Part shown: positions 48,001 through 56,948 of the stretch, piece by piece
Position numbering within the stretch: position 1 is the first letter of the stretch
Layout: each line of letters starts with the position of its first letter
Origin: Sulfitobacter undariae
Lineage (GTDB): Bacteria > Pseudomonadota > Alphaproteobacteria > Rhodobacterales > Rhodobacteraceae
Assembly: GCF_014196805.1 (NCBI RefSeq)
Contig: NZ_JACIEI010000005.1
Coordinates: 140,933 to 204,932 of the forward strand
Direction of reading: 5' to 3'
DNA length: 64,000 nt
Made by a program: the position numbers and the translations under genes
Notes under the pieces: model-generated
The model's input: only the letters and a program-made list of their open reading frames with translations
Told to the model about the DNA's origin: nothing
Database searches by the model: none

Positions 48001-49284
48001 ATGAAATATAAACTAGGTACTCTGGCGGTTGCGGCCGTTATGGCAGCAAGCCCCGTTCTGGCGGATCTTGTGTTCCCGTCACTCAGCTATCGCACAGGCC
48101 CATATGCGGCCGGTGGCATCCAGTTTGCGGATGGCTATGCGGATTATTTCACGCTGCTGAACGAGCGTGACGGCGGTATTGGCGGCGAAAAAATTCAGGT
48201 GCCAGAATGTGAGACGGCGTATAACACCGAGAAAGGTGTTGAATGCTATGAATCGCTGAAAGACAGCGGCGGCTTGGTTTACCAACCTTTGTCCACAGGC
48301 ATCACCTATCAGTTGATCCCGAAAATGACGGCGGATGATATCCCGCTGCTGACATCAGGTTTGGGCCGTACGTCTGCCAAGAACGGCAACGTGTTCAGCC
48401 ATATTTTCAACTTTCCAGCCAACTACTGGGATGGCGCATCGGTTGCGATCAAATATCTGCTGGATGAAAACGGCGGCGATTTGAAGGGCAAGAAAGTGTC
48501 TCTTGTCTATCACAACTCTGCCTACGGCAAGGAACCGATCCGCACGCTTCAGGAATTGTCCAAAAAGCATGGTTTCGATCTGACCGAAGTACCCGTGGAT
48601 CACCCTGGTCAGGAACAGAAATCACAATGGCTGCAAATCCGCCGTGAAAAGCCTGACTATGTGATCATGTACGGTTGGGGTGTTATGAACCAAGTTGCGA
48701 TCCAAGAGGCGATCAACATTCGCTTCCCTATGGAAAACTTCATCGGCATTTGGTGGTCTGGTTCTGAAAACGACGTGTTGTCAGCGGGTGAAGGTGCTGA
48801 CGGCTATAAGGCGCTAACCTTCCACAACGTGGGCAGCAATTTCCCACTATATGATGACCTGAAAAAATACGTTGTTGATGCTGGTAAAGCATCGGGCGCA
48901 GGCGATCAGGTTGGTAGCGTGATTTACAACCGCGGAATCTATGCGGCGATGTTGGCAGCAGAATCTGCGAAAACGGCGCAGGAAATCCACGGCGTCTCGA
49001 ATATCACACCGAGCCAGATGCGTGACGGTATGGAAAACCTGAGCATGACCGAAGAGAAAATGGTTGCTTTGGGGATGCCTAACTTTGGCCCCGAGTTCCA
49101 AGTTTCTTGTGAAAACCACGGCGGTAACGGTCTTGTTGCTGTGACGCAGTGGGACGCCAAAGCCAAAGAATGGAGCCTGATCACGGATTTCATCGAATCC
49201 GATCAGGAGGTTATCCAAGCATTGGTTGATGAGGATTCCCAAGCCTATGCTTCGGAAAATAACATCGCGCCTGCGTGTAAGTAA
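48001..49284 (+). CDS. ABC transporter substrate-binding protein (type I periplasmic)
   Basis: The 427-residue protein has a signal peptide (MKYKLGTLAVAAVMAASPVLA). A Peripla_BP_6-type binding domain follows: LVFPSLSYRTGPYAAGGIQF, ERDGGIGGEKIQV, NTEKGVECYE, KKVSLVYHNSAYGKEPI and NRGIYAAMLAAESAK. Binding proteins of this branch take amino acids but also aromatic acids, urea or amides; the ligand is unknown. An unusually good ribosome binding site (AGGGAGGA) suggests high expression. A 10-bp stem lies right after the stop. Confidence 0.93.
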   Translation: MKYKLGTLAVAAVMAASPVLADLVFPSLSYRTGPYAAGGIQFADGYADYFTLLNERDGGIGGEKIQVPECETAYNTEKGVECYESLKDSGGLVYQPLSTGITYQLIPKMTADDIPLLTSGLGRTSAKNGNVFSHIFNFPANYWDGASVAIKYLLDENGGDLKGKKVSLVYHNSAYGKEPIRTLQELSKKHGFDLTEVPVDHPGQEQKSQWLQIRREKPDYVIMYGWGVMNQVAIQEAINIRFPMENFIGIWWSGSENDVLSAGEGADGYKALTFHNVGSNFPLYDDLKKYVVDAGKASGAGDQVGSVIYNRGIYAAMLAAESAKTAQEIHGVSNITPSQMRDGMENLSMTEEKMVALGMPNFGPEFQVSCENHGGNGLVAVTQWDAKAKEWSLITDFIESDQEVIQALVDEDSQAYASENNIAPACK

Positions 49285-49294
49285 GCCACGTTTC

Positions 49295-49324
49295 CTCTGG
49301 CCGCTGCATGGGTGGCGGCCAGAG
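49295..49324 (+). repeat. 10-bp stem-loop between binding-protein and LivF-like genes
   Basis: CTCTGGCCGC pairs perfectly with GCGGCCAGAG around a 10-base loop and has no T run. It sits just after the binding-protein stop. It is most likely a 3' stabilising hairpin that raises the level of that cistron. Confidence 0.6.
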
Positions 49325-49356
49325 ACATCACGAATTTCAAGAAGGGTACAAGGGAT

Positions 49357-50190
49357 ATGTTGGACGCAAAACCAGCTGACGTTCAGGTTGAAAACCTGCT
49401 CGAAGTGAACAACATCGAAGTGATCTATAACCACGTTATCCTTGTGCTCAAGGGTGTGAGCCTGAACGTGCCAAAGGGTGGGATTACCGCGCTTTTGGGC
49501 GGTAATGGTGCAGGTAAAACAACGACGCTCAAGGCTATTTCGGGCCTGTTGGCATCGGAACGTGGCGAAGTGACCAAAGGCTCGATCAAGTATCGCGGGA
49601 ACTCCATTCAGGCACAAGATCCTGCCGAGACGGTGAAAAAGGGTGTCGTGCAGGTGATGGAAGGCCGTCACTGTTTTGAGCATCTGACGATTGAGGAAAA
49701 CCTGCTGACAGGCGCCTATACGCGCAGCGACGGCAAGGGGGCGATCGCCGCTGATTTAGAGATGGTTTATAACTATTTCCCACGGCTGCGCGAGCGTCGC
49801 AAATCACAGGCGGGCTATACCTCGGGTGGGGAACAACAGATGTGCGCCATGGGCCGCGCCCTGATGAGCCGCCCTGAAATGATCCTGCTGGACGAGCCTT
49901 CAATGGGCCTTGCGCCGCAGTTGGTTGAACAGATTTTCGACATCGTTAAATCGGTGAATGAGAAAGAAGGCGTGACCTTCTTGCTGGCTGAACAGAACAC
50001 CAATGTCGCGCTGCGATTTGCCCATTACGGGTATATTCTGGAAAGCGGTCGTGTGGTGATGGACGGCCCTGCGGCTGATCTGCGTGAAAACAAAGACGTG
50101 AAAGAGTTCTATTTGGGCATGTCGGATGAGGGCCGTAAATCCTTCCGTGATGTGCGCAGTTATCGCCGCCGCAAGCGTTGGTTGTCCTAA
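49357..50190 (+). CDS. branched-chain-type ABC transporter ATP-binding protein (LivF-like)
   Basis: The 277-residue ATPase has Walker A GGNGAGKTT, VVQVMEGRHCFEHLTIEENL at the Q-loop side, the signature YTSGGEQQMCAMGRALMSR, Walker B MILLDEPSMGLAPQLV and the LLAEQNTNVAL H-loop region of LivF type (Gln in place of His). The start at 49357 has AAGGG a little upstream; the frame opens earlier but inside the stem-loop. The second ligase gene follows after 91 bases. Confidence 0.93.
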   Translation: MLDAKPADVQVENLLEVNNIEVIYNHVILVLKGVSLNVPKGGITALLGGNGAGKTTTLKAISGLLASERGEVTKGSIKYRGNSIQAQDPAETVKKGVVQVMEGRHCFEHLTIEENLLTGAYTRSDGKGAIAADLEMVYNYFPRLRERRKSQAGYTSGGEQQMCAMGRALMSRPEMILLDEPSMGLAPQLVEQIFDIVKSVNEKEGVTFLLAEQNTNVALRFAHYGYILESGRVVMDGPAADLRENKDVKEFYLGMSDEGRKSFRDVRSYRRRKRWLS

Positions 50191-50281
50191 GAGGCCCTTG
50201 CGCGATTGGCGATGATCTGCAGGCGTGTGTGAAGTTAGTAATTTGCGGGTTTTGGCCTGCGCGGAAAAACGAGTGACTGAT

Positions 50282-51499
50282 ATGAGCCATTTTGACAAAC
50301 TGGAAACCCGTAGCGCAGACGAACGTGCCGCTGATCTGGCCCGTTTGCTGCCCCAGCAGACTGCCCGCGCCAAAGGTGTGGCGGGGTATGCAGGGGCATT
50401 GGATCACGTTGACCCTGACGAGATCACCAGTGCTGCGGCTTTGGTTGACCTGCCTGTGTTGCGCAAATCAGAGCTGGGCAAAGCCCAAGCGGCCAGCGCG
50501 CCTTTTGGTGGTTTCACAACCAAACCTGCGCATGGGTTTAGCCATGTGTTCCAATCCCCTGGCCCGATTTATGAGCCATCTTCAACCGATCCCGATTGGT
50601 GGCGCATGGGGCGTTTTTTGCATGCGATAGGGATTGGTGAAGGGGATATTGTTCATAACTGCTTTGGCTATCATTTGACTCCAGCGGGCATGATTTTTGA
50701 AAGCGGCGCGCGCGCTGTGGGCGCGGCGGTGCTGCCTGCGGGGACGGGCCAGACCGAGCTTCAGGTGATTGCGGCGCGTGATGTGGGCACGACGGCCTAT
50801 GCAGGCACGCCTGATTATTTGAAGATCATCCTTGAAAAGGCGGATGCGATGGGTGTGAGCCTTGGCATCACCCGCGCGGCTGTTGGCGGCGGCGCGTTGT
50901 TCCCTAGTCTGCGTGCGTGGTACGCCGAGCGTGGGATCACCTGTTTGCAAAGCTATGCCACGGCTGATCTGGGCAATATTGCGTATGAATCGCCCGCTGC
51001 TGAAGGCATGATTGTCGATGAGGGTGTGATCGTTGAGATCGTGACGCCGGGCACGGGTATCCCTGTGCCAGAAGGTGAAGTGGGCGAGGTTGTTGTGACC
51101 ACGTTGAACCCTGACTATCCGTTGATCCGCTTTGCAACAGGTGATCTGAGCGCGGTGATGGCGGGGGTGTCGCCTTGTGGCCGTACCAATATGCGGATCA
51201 AAGGCTGGATGGGCCGTGCGGATCAGACAACCAAGATCAAAGGTATGTTTGTGCGCCCTGAGCAGGTAGCGCAATTGGTTGCGCGTCATGATGAAATCAA
51301 CCGTGCCCGTGTCATTGCAACACGCGAAGGTGAGCAAGACATGATGACGGTGCAAATCGAATCTACTGCGCCGAACGCTGATGTATATGCGGCATCGGTG
51401 GCTGAGTTGCTCAAGCTGAAAGGGCGCATTGAAGTTGTGGCACCTGACAGCCTACCCAAAGACGGTTTGGTTATCGAGGATCAACGTAGCTACGATTGA
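50282..51499 (+). CDS. phenylacetate-CoA ligase-like AMP-binding enzyme
   Basis: The 405-residue protein resembles PaaK-type ligases rather than the long-chain type: FGGFTTKPAHGFSHVFQSPGPIYEP, DIVHNCFGYHLTPAGMIFESG, YAGTPDYLKIIL, RGITCLQSYATADLGNIAYE, TTLNPDYPLIRFATGDLSA and IKGMFVRPEQVAQ. It forms an acyl- or aryl-CoA from an unknown acid. No strong ribosome binding site precedes the ATG. It ends the importer cluster, which also begins with an acyl-CoA synthetase gene. Confidence 0.88.
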   Translation: MSHFDKLETRSADERAADLARLLPQQTARAKGVAGYAGALDHVDPDEITSAAALVDLPVLRKSELGKAQAASAPFGGFTTKPAHGFSHVFQSPGPIYEPSSTDPDWWRMGRFLHAIGIGEGDIVHNCFGYHLTPAGMIFESGARAVGAAVLPAGTGQTELQVIAARDVGTTAYAGTPDYLKIILEKADAMGVSLGITRAAVGGGALFPSLRAWYAERGITCLQSYATADLGNIAYESPAAEGMIVDEGVIVEIVTPGTGIPVPEGEVGEVVVTTLNPDYPLIRFATGDLSAVMAGVSPCGRTNMRIKGWMGRADQTTKIKGMFVRPEQVAQLVARHDEINRARVIATREGEQDMMTVQIESTAPNADVYAASVAELLKLKGRIEVVAPDSLPKDGLVIEDQRSYD

Positions 51500-51528
51500 A
51501 GTGTGGTGCACAGGGCCACTTTTCTTTC

Positions 51529-51543
51529 TGACTAAAATCGTCG
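51529..51543 (+). promoter_or_regulatory. possible iron-box-like site (weak)
   Basis: TGACTAAAATCGTCG lies just before the ABC permease start. It resembles the TGA-N9-TCA layout reported for RirA-type iron boxes in Alphaproteobacteria, with one mismatch. A single match of this kind can occur by chance. Confidence 0.3.
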
Positions 51544-51553
51544 ACATAGGGGC

Positions 51554-53209
51554 ATGAACAAATCAGCCCCCTCTTTGAAGAAGAAAAAGCACGACGGTGG
51601 CCGTGGTCTGTCTGCGGTTGCTATTTTGGTGGCCTGCCTGTGCGCGTTGCCGATGCTGGCAGTTTTGCTGGCGGCGCTATCAGGTGGCACAGAAACGGTG
51701 CAGCATCTGGCCGAAACCGTGCTGGGGGGCTATGCGGTTACAACGCTGGCGCTGGTGGCGCTGGTCGCCTGTGGGACGTTTGCAGTGGGTGTCGGTGCAG
51801 CATGGCTGGTGACGATGACGCGGTTTCCCGCAGCACGGTTTTTTGAGGTGGCATTGGTGCTGCCTTTGGCCTTTCCTTCCTATGTATTGGCCTATGCCTA
51901 CACCCATTTGTTGGACCACCCGGGTATCGTGCAAACCACCCTGCGTGAGGTGATGGGCTGGGGCCCGCGTGATTATTGGTTTCCTGAAATCAGGTCGCTG
52001 GGCGGTGCCGCCTTGATGCTGGTTCTGGTGCTTTATCCCTATGTTTACTTGTTGGCGCGCGCAGCGTTTCTACAGCAAAGCGGCACCACGTTTCTAGCGG
52101 CACGTGCGCTTGGGTCTTCGCCGTGGGCTGCGTTCTTCAAGGTCAGTTTGCCCTTGGCACGCCCTGCGATTGCAGGCGGTGTGTTGTTGACCGTGATGGA
52201 GACCATCGCGGATTTTGGCACCGTTTCTTACTTTGGGGTGCAGACCTTTGCCACGGGCATCTACACCAGTTGGTTTTCGCTGTTTGACCGTGTGGGCGCG
52301 GCGCAATTGGCGCTGTGTTTGCTAAGCTTTGCCTTGATACTCGCGATGTTGGAGCGGTTGCAGCGCGGGGCGGCAAAGTATCATGATCCAGCGCGACAAG
52401 CCAAATCCGCGCCAACGATGCCCTTGACGGGATGGCGGGCCACGGGCGCTGTTGTGCTATGTGGTTTGCCTGTTCTGCTGGGCGCTGTGTTGCCGATCAT
52501 TGTCTTGTTCTCAATGGGGCTTGGATCAGAGCAGAACCTGCTGAGTGAACGCTATTTGGGGTATATACGAAATTCGGCGACACTGGCCTCGGTGGCGGCG
52601 GTGGTGACGGTTGCAGCGGCCATTTGTATCGGGTTTTTTCAGCGCATGCGTGGTGATAGGCTGGCCAGAGGGGCCGCTTATGTGGCGCGTTTGGGTTATG
52701 CGGTGCCGGGTGGTGTGATTGCTGTTGGATTGCTGGTGCCTTTTGCCGCGTTTGATAATGCGGTTGATGCGTGGATGCGCAGTACCTTTGATATCTCAAC
52801 CGGGTTGCTGATTACTGGTTCGATCTGGCTGCTGGTGATTGCCTATATGGTCCGCTTTTTGGCGGCGGCGCTGGGGGCCTATGAAGGCGGGCAGGCGATG
52901 GTGCACGTGAATATGGATGCGGCATCGCGATCCTTGGGGCAGGGGCCTGTCGGGACGTTAAGGCGGGTGCATTTGCCGATCCTTGCGCCCAGCCTGCTGA
53001 CGGCTTTGCTGATCGTTTTTGTGGATGTCATGAAGGAGTTGCCCGCGACTCTGATCATGCGGCCCTTCAATTTTGATACATTGGCGGTACAGGCTTACCG
53101 TCTGGCCAGCGATGAGCGGCTTGAGGGGGCGGCGGTGCCGAGCCTCGTGATTGTCGCCATGGGGCTAATGCCCGTGATCCTGATTTGCCGTCAGGTGAGG
53201 CGGCGCTAA
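51554..53209 (+). CDS. ferric iron-type ABC transporter permease (FbpB-like)
   Basis: The 551-residue protein carries two fused permease units with about 12 membrane segments. Each has a coupling loop of the binding-protein-dependent type: AARALGSSPWAAFFKVSLPLARPAI and SRSLGQGPVGTLRRVHLPILAPS. This double-length layout is typical of Fe3+ permeases (FbpB, SfuB); thiamine permeases are similar. The binding protein and ATPase genes are not in this window. The start follows TAGGGGC. Confidence 0.88.
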   Translation: MNKSAPSLKKKKHDGGRGLSAVAILVACLCALPMLAVLLAALSGGTETVQHLAETVLGGYAVTTLALVALVACGTFAVGVGAAWLVTMTRFPAARFFEVALVLPLAFPSYVLAYAYTHLLDHPGIVQTTLREVMGWGPRDYWFPEIRSLGGAALMLVLVLYPYVYLLARAAFLQQSGTTFLAARALGSSPWAAFFKVSLPLARPAIAGGVLLTVMETIADFGTVSYFGVQTFATGIYTSWFSLFDRVGAAQLALCLLSFALILAMLERLQRGAAKYHDPARQAKSAPTMPLTGWRATGAVVLCGLPVLLGAVLPIIVLFSMGLGSEQNLLSERYLGYIRNSATLASVAAVVTVAAAICIGFFQRMRGDRLARGAAYVARLGYAVPGGVIAVGLLVPFAAFDNAVDAWMRSTFDISTGLLITGSIWLLVIAYMVRFLAAALGAYEGGQAMVHVNMDAASRSLGQGPVGTLRRVHLPILAPSLLTALLIVFVDVMKELPATLIMRPFNFDTLAVQAYRLASDERLEGAAVPSLVIVAMGLMPVILICRQVRRR

Positions 53210-53266
53210 ACGCGTTTGAAAGAGTCAGACTGCGCGCGCCATTGGGGCGGCACGCGCAGAGCTGTT

Positions 53267-54139
53267 TTAGGATTTTGCGATTTTGTCTTGGGTTTTTGTG
53301 TCAAAATCACTGGCGTCATGGCGTTCGTGCAATTGTTTTGACGGGTCATCGCCAAAGGCGCGGTTGACCATCAAGCCCCGTGCAACGGCGGGGCGGGCGT
53401 CAATTGTTTCGGCCCAACGCAGCACGTTTTTATAGCTTGCCACATCCAGGAATTCGGCAGCCGAGTAGAGGCGGCCCAAAACCAATTGGCCGTACCAAGC
53501 CCAGATCGCAATGTCTGCAATTGAGTATTCACCAGCGAACCATTCATGTTCAGCCAAGTGGCGGTCCATAACATCAAGCTGGCGTTTCACTTCCATTGAA
53601 AAGCGGTTGATGGGGTATTCGTATTTTTCTGGGGCATATGCGTAGAAATGGCCAAACCCACCGCCGAGATAGGGGGCGGAGCCCATTTGCCAGAAAAGCC
53701 AGCTCATCATCTCGGTTTTCTGTGCGGGATCGGTGGGGATGAATGCGCCGAATTTTTCTGCAAGATACAGCAGGATTGAGCCGCTCTCAAATACGCGCTG
53801 GGGGGTATCGCCAGAGTGATCCATCAGGGCAGGGATTTTGGAGTTTGGGTTGATGTCCACAAAGTCGGAGCCGAATTGATTGCCTTCGCCGATGTTGATC
53901 AGCCACGCGTCATATTCGGCACCTGTATGGCCTGCTGCCAGCAATTCCTCGAGAAGAATGGTGACTTTGACGCCATTGGGTGTGGCAAGGGAATAGAGCT
54001 GAAAGGGGTGTTTGCCGACTTCGAGCTCTTTGTCATGTGTGGCGCCTGCAATGGGGCGGTTGATAGAAGCGAATTTTCCGCCACTCTCGGACTCCCATGT
54101 CCAGACTTTGGGGGGGGTGAATGTGAGATCGCTGGCCAT
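53267..54139 (-). CDS. yghU: glutathione-dependent disulfide-bond oxidoreductase (YghU-like)
   Basis: The 290-residue GST-family protein matches YghU: PPKVWTWESESGGKFASINRPIAG at the N-terminus, LEVGKHPFQLYSLATPNGVKV, NPNSKIPALMDHSG, VFESGSILLYLAEKFG and MGSAPYLGGGFGHFYAYAPE. YghU uses two glutathione molecules and reduces disulfides and some peroxides. It is transcribed away from rpmJ's direction end, with a bidirectional terminator lying upstream of its promoter region. Confidence 0.93.
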   Translation of the reverse strand: MASDLTFTPPKVWTWESESGGKFASINRPIAGATHDKELEVGKHPFQLYSLATPNGVKVTILLEELLAAGHTGAEYDAWLINIGEGNQFGSDFVDINPNSKIPALMDHSGDTPQRVFESGSILLYLAEKFGAFIPTDPAQKTEMMSWLFWQMGSAPYLGGGFGHFYAYAPEKYEYPINRFSMEVKRQLDVMDRHLAEHEWFAGEYSIADIAIWAWYGQLVLGRLYSAAEFLDVASYKNVLRWAETIDARPAVARGLMVNRAFGDDPSKQLHERHDASDFDTKTQDKIAKS

Positions 54140-54274
54140 GTGAGGCTCCTTTTCGGGGAAGTGATGCCATTTCAGGTAAGGTGGATTAACTTGCGCGCAA
54201 GTACCAGCGTAAAAATGTCTAAGGTCAGGAACGGTTTAACCGGATTTTTGATAGGAAATCAGGGCCTGAACAGC

Positions 54275-54311
54275 AAAAAGGCTGCCCAACAAGTGGGCAG
54301 CCTTTTTTAAC
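54275..54311. terminator. bidirectional terminator between the yghU-like gene and rpmJ
   Basis: A perfect 9-bp stem, GGCTGCCCA (54280-54288) pairing with TGGGCAGCC (54294-54302), has A5 on the left and T6 on the right. It can therefore terminate transcripts in both directions; on the minus strand it ends rpmJ. Confidence 0.85.
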
Positions 54312-54329
54312 AACTTCAGCAGATGCTGC

Positions 54330-54455
54330 TTAACCCTGACGGGCTTTAAAGCGCCTCTGTGTTTTGTTGATCACGTATACGCGGCCTTTGCGACGCACAA
54401 CACGGCAGTCACGGTGCCGGTTCTTGAGCGAGCGGAGTGAGTTGCGAACTTTCAT
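54330..54455 (-). CDS. rpmJ: 50S ribosomal protein L36
   Basis: This 41-residue L36 begins [20 protein letters not shown] and ends RFKARQG, the longer bacterial variant common in Alphaproteobacteria. It lacks the full four-ligand zinc ribbon of short L36, with only one cysteine visible, so it is the zinc-independent type. GGAAGGA lies upstream of the start at 54455. It is monocistronic, as is usual in this class. Confidence 0.95.
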   Translation of the reverse strand: MKVRNSLRSLKNRHRDCRVVRRKGRVYVINKTQRRFKARQG

Positions 54456-54540
54456 CGGTTCATTCCTTCCAAGTTGTGGCGCGGGCCAGCGCCGGGTTAC
54501 GGGCGACCCAGTGGCGTATGCCAAAGGGCCAGTGAATACA

Positions 54541-54615
54541 TGGTGGGCGATACTGGGATCGAACCAGTGACCCCTTCGATGTCAACGAAGTGCTCTACCG
54601 CTGAGCTAATCACCC
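54541..54615 (-). tRNA. tRNA-Val (anticodon GAC)
   Basis: On the minus strand a full cloverleaf is visible. The acceptor stem is GGGTGAT pairing with ATCGCCC. The D-arm contains TAGCTCAGCGGTAGAGCA. The anticodon arm is CTTCG-TTGACAT-CGAAG with anticodon GAC. The T-arm contains GGTTCGATCC. The 3' CCA is encoded. The 75-nt length is normal. Confidence 0.96.
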
Positions 54616-54766
54616 ACTTATATGAACGCGATTCGCCGGCCCCAAATAAAATGGGGCGCGAAAACACCGCGCCGTCTGGGTGCTATAAAAGGAGTCGGCA
54701 GCGTGATCAAGGGCTTTTGGCGCTGTAGCAAACTAGGTTATGCTTTTTATTTGAAAGGGGACCGAT

Positions 54767-55627
54767 ATGCCTGTGACTGCTTTTGATGTTTTTCTACCTG
54801 CGGCCCCTTCTTCATGTGTTGTATTTGCCTCGCCGCATTCAGGGCGCGATTATAGCTGGTCGTTCCTGCGCAAGACGGTTTTGAACGAACATGTGATCCG
54901 ATCCTCTGAGGATGCTTTTGTGGATCAGCTGTTCGAATGTGCGCCGCAATTTGGTGCCGCCTTTATCAAAGCGGGTGCGCCTCGGGCTTTTGTGGACTTG
55001 AATCGCGCACGTGATGAATTGGACCCGGCCTTGATCGAAGGGGTGCGGCGTGTGGGGCATAACCCGCGTGTGGCATCGGGGCTGGGGGTGATTCCGCGTG
55101 TGGTGGCCAACGGGCGTGCGATTTACAGAGGAAAATTGACCCAGCATGAAGCGCAAGAGCGGATCACGCGCTATTGGGAGCCCTATCATACCAAGCTGCA
55201 AAGCCTGTTGGATGCTGCACATAACCGTCACGGGCAGACGGTGTTGATTGATTGCCATTCGATGCCGCATGAAGCGGTGGACAGTGTTGTCCTTGGCGGG
55301 ATGCGCAGGCCGGATGTGGTGCTGGGGGATCGTTTTGGCGCAGCGGCAAGTGGCGATGTGGTGGATCGGATTGAGGCCGCTTTTGTGGAGGCGGGTTTTG
55401 TTGTGACGCGAAATACGCCTTTTGCGGGGGCTTATATTACCCAAGCCTATGGCAAGCCCGCCAAAGGACAGCATGCTGTGCAGATCGAAATTGATCGCTC
55501 CCTCTATATGAATGAGCAACTGATTCGCCCGAATGGCAATTTTGAGGCGGTGCAGGCTGCGCTGCGCGATGTTGTCAAAGCCGTCGCTTTGATTGGGCAG
55601 GGCCGTATTCCTTTGGCGGCGGAATAG
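54767..55627 (+). CDS. N-formylglutamate amidohydrolase family protein
   Basis: The 286-residue protein matches the N-formylglutamate deformylase (HutG-type) family: VVFASPHSGRDY, SEDAFVDQLFE, RAFVDLNRARDELDPALIEG, YHTKLQSLLDAAH, LIDCHSMPHEA and the C-terminal AVQIEIDRSLYMNE. The usual role is the last step of histidine breakdown to glutamate. No other hut genes are nearby, so the substrate is inferred from family only. Confidence 0.9.
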   Translation: MPVTAFDVFLPAAPSSCVVFASPHSGRDYSWSFLRKTVLNEHVIRSSEDAFVDQLFECAPQFGAAFIKAGAPRAFVDLNRARDELDPALIEGVRRVGHNPRVASGLGVIPRVVANGRAIYRGKLTQHEAQERITRYWEPYHTKLQSLLDAAHNRHGQTVLIDCHSMPHEAVDSVVLGGMRRPDVVLGDRFGAAASGDVVDRIEAAFVEAGFVVTRNTPFAGAYITQAYGKPAKGQHAVQIEIDRSLYMNEQLIRPNGNFEAVQAALRDVVKAVALIGQGRIPLAAE

Positions 55628-55634
55628 GGCACAA

Positions 55635-56888
55635 TTATCGTAATGTTCGGCCTTTGACGATGGCGTCAGCGCCAAAGCGGGTGCGAATCACGTCGGTTGC
55701 GCGCTCGGCTTCGGTGCGGCGGGCAGCATCAGGGTCTAGGAGGTCACCCAATTTATCGGCATCCGCAGCATCGCTGAGATCGGATATGCCGCAGCCGAGC
55801 AAACGGTATGAGCCTTTTTCGTTGATTTGGTCGAATAGCCCACGTGCGGTGCGGTAAATGCGATCGGCCAGTTGAGTCGGATCGCTGAGCGCGAGGCGCC
55901 GCGAGAGAAGCGTGTGATTGCTGCGTTTCAACTTGAGAGTGACAACACGCCCCGCAAGGTTTTTCGCCTTGGCACGATCAGCAACTTGAACTGCCATGCG
56001 CCAGATATGCCCGTCCAGCAACTCGGGATCGGAGGTGTCTTCGTTGAATGTTGTCTCTTTCGAGATTGATTTCAAAGGTGCATGGGCAGAGACGCGGCGG
56101 CGGTCTTCGCCACGGGCGAGATGATAGAGACGGTCACCCATCCCGCCAAAGCGCGCGACAAGATCGGATTTTTCCCAGCGCAATAGGTCAGAGAAATGGC
56201 GAATGCCCGCCTTGTCCAGCGATGCCTGCGCAGCGGCGCCAACTCCCCATATCATCCGCACGGGTTTGTCGCGCAGGAAATCTGCGGTCTCGGCGCGGCC
56301 AATGACGGAAAATCCATGGGGTTTATCGAGGTCGGAGGCGATTTTGGCTAGGAATTTATTGTGGCTCAGCCCGATGGAGCCTGTCAGCCCAAGTTCGGTT
56401 TTCATGCGCCGCACAAGACGGGCCAGCATCACGGCGGGGGGCGCGCCATGCAGGCGGGTTGTGCCGCTCATGTCCAGAAACGCTTCGTCCAGCGACAGGG
56501 GTTCAATGGCGGGGGTCAACTCTTCCATCAGGGCGCGGATGGCGCGGGAGGCTTTGACGTATTCTTCCATACGTGGGCGGATCACAACGGCTTCGGGGCA
56601 TAGTTTGAGCGCCTGAAACATTGGCATAGCCGAGCGGACCCCGCGAATACGCGCGACATAGCAGGCGGTGGAAACAACCCCGCGATGGCCGCCGCCAATG
56701 ATGACAGGTTTGCCTTCCAGTGACGGATCATCGCGTTTTTCAACCGAGGCGTAGAAGGCATCACAATCCATGTGAGCGATGGTCAGGTCCCACAGCTCGG
56801 GGTGGCGCGTGACACGCGGACTGGCGCAGGCAGGGCACCGGCGGGCATTCTCAAATTGTGTGAGGCAATCGCGGCAGAGTGCGGGCAT
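55635..56888 (-). CDS. dinB: DNA polymerase IV with N-terminal zinc ribbon
   Basis: The 417-residue Y-family translesion polymerase has the catalytic motifs HMDCDAFYASVE and SLDEAFLDMSG. It also has GLSHNKFLAKIASDLDKPHG, a helix-hairpin-helix-like MIWGVGAAAQASLDKAGI and the little-finger region VVTLKLKRSNHT. Residues 1-25 add a CxxC-x9-CxxC zinc-ribbon-like segment (Cys5, Cys8, Cys18, Cys21) not found in E. coli DinB. The start at 56888 has no clear ribosome binding site. It is divergent from the NUDIX gene. Confidence 0.93.
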   Translation of the reverse strand: MPALCRDCLTQFENARRCPACASPRVTRHPELWDLTIAHMDCDAFYASVEKRDDPSLEGKPVIIGGGHRGVVSTACYVARIRGVRSAMPMFQALKLCPEAVVIRPRMEEYVKASRAIRALMEELTPAIEPLSLDEAFLDMSGTTRLHGAPPAVMLARLVRRMKTELGLTGSIGLSHNKFLAKIASDLDKPHGFSVIGRAETADFLRDKPVRMIWGVGAAAQASLDKAGIRHFSDLLRWEKSDLVARFGGMGDRLYHLARGEDRRRVSAHAPLKSISKETTFNEDTSDPELLDGHIWRMAVQVADRAKAKNLAGRVVTLKLKRSNHTLLSRRLALSDPTQLADRIYRTARGLFDQINEKGSYRLLGCGISDLSDAADADKLGDLLDPDAARRTEAERATDVIRTRFGADAIVKGRTLR

Positions 56889-56948
56889 GGTGGGGATTGT
56901 GATCTATCTAGGGATGCCTAATTATAAAGGGAGTAACCGGAGAGAGCC

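Noticed and set aside
54364..54728. Plus-strand frames overlapping rpmJ and tRNA-Val
   Set aside because: They are read through structural RNA and antisense to rpmJ, with no supporting features.
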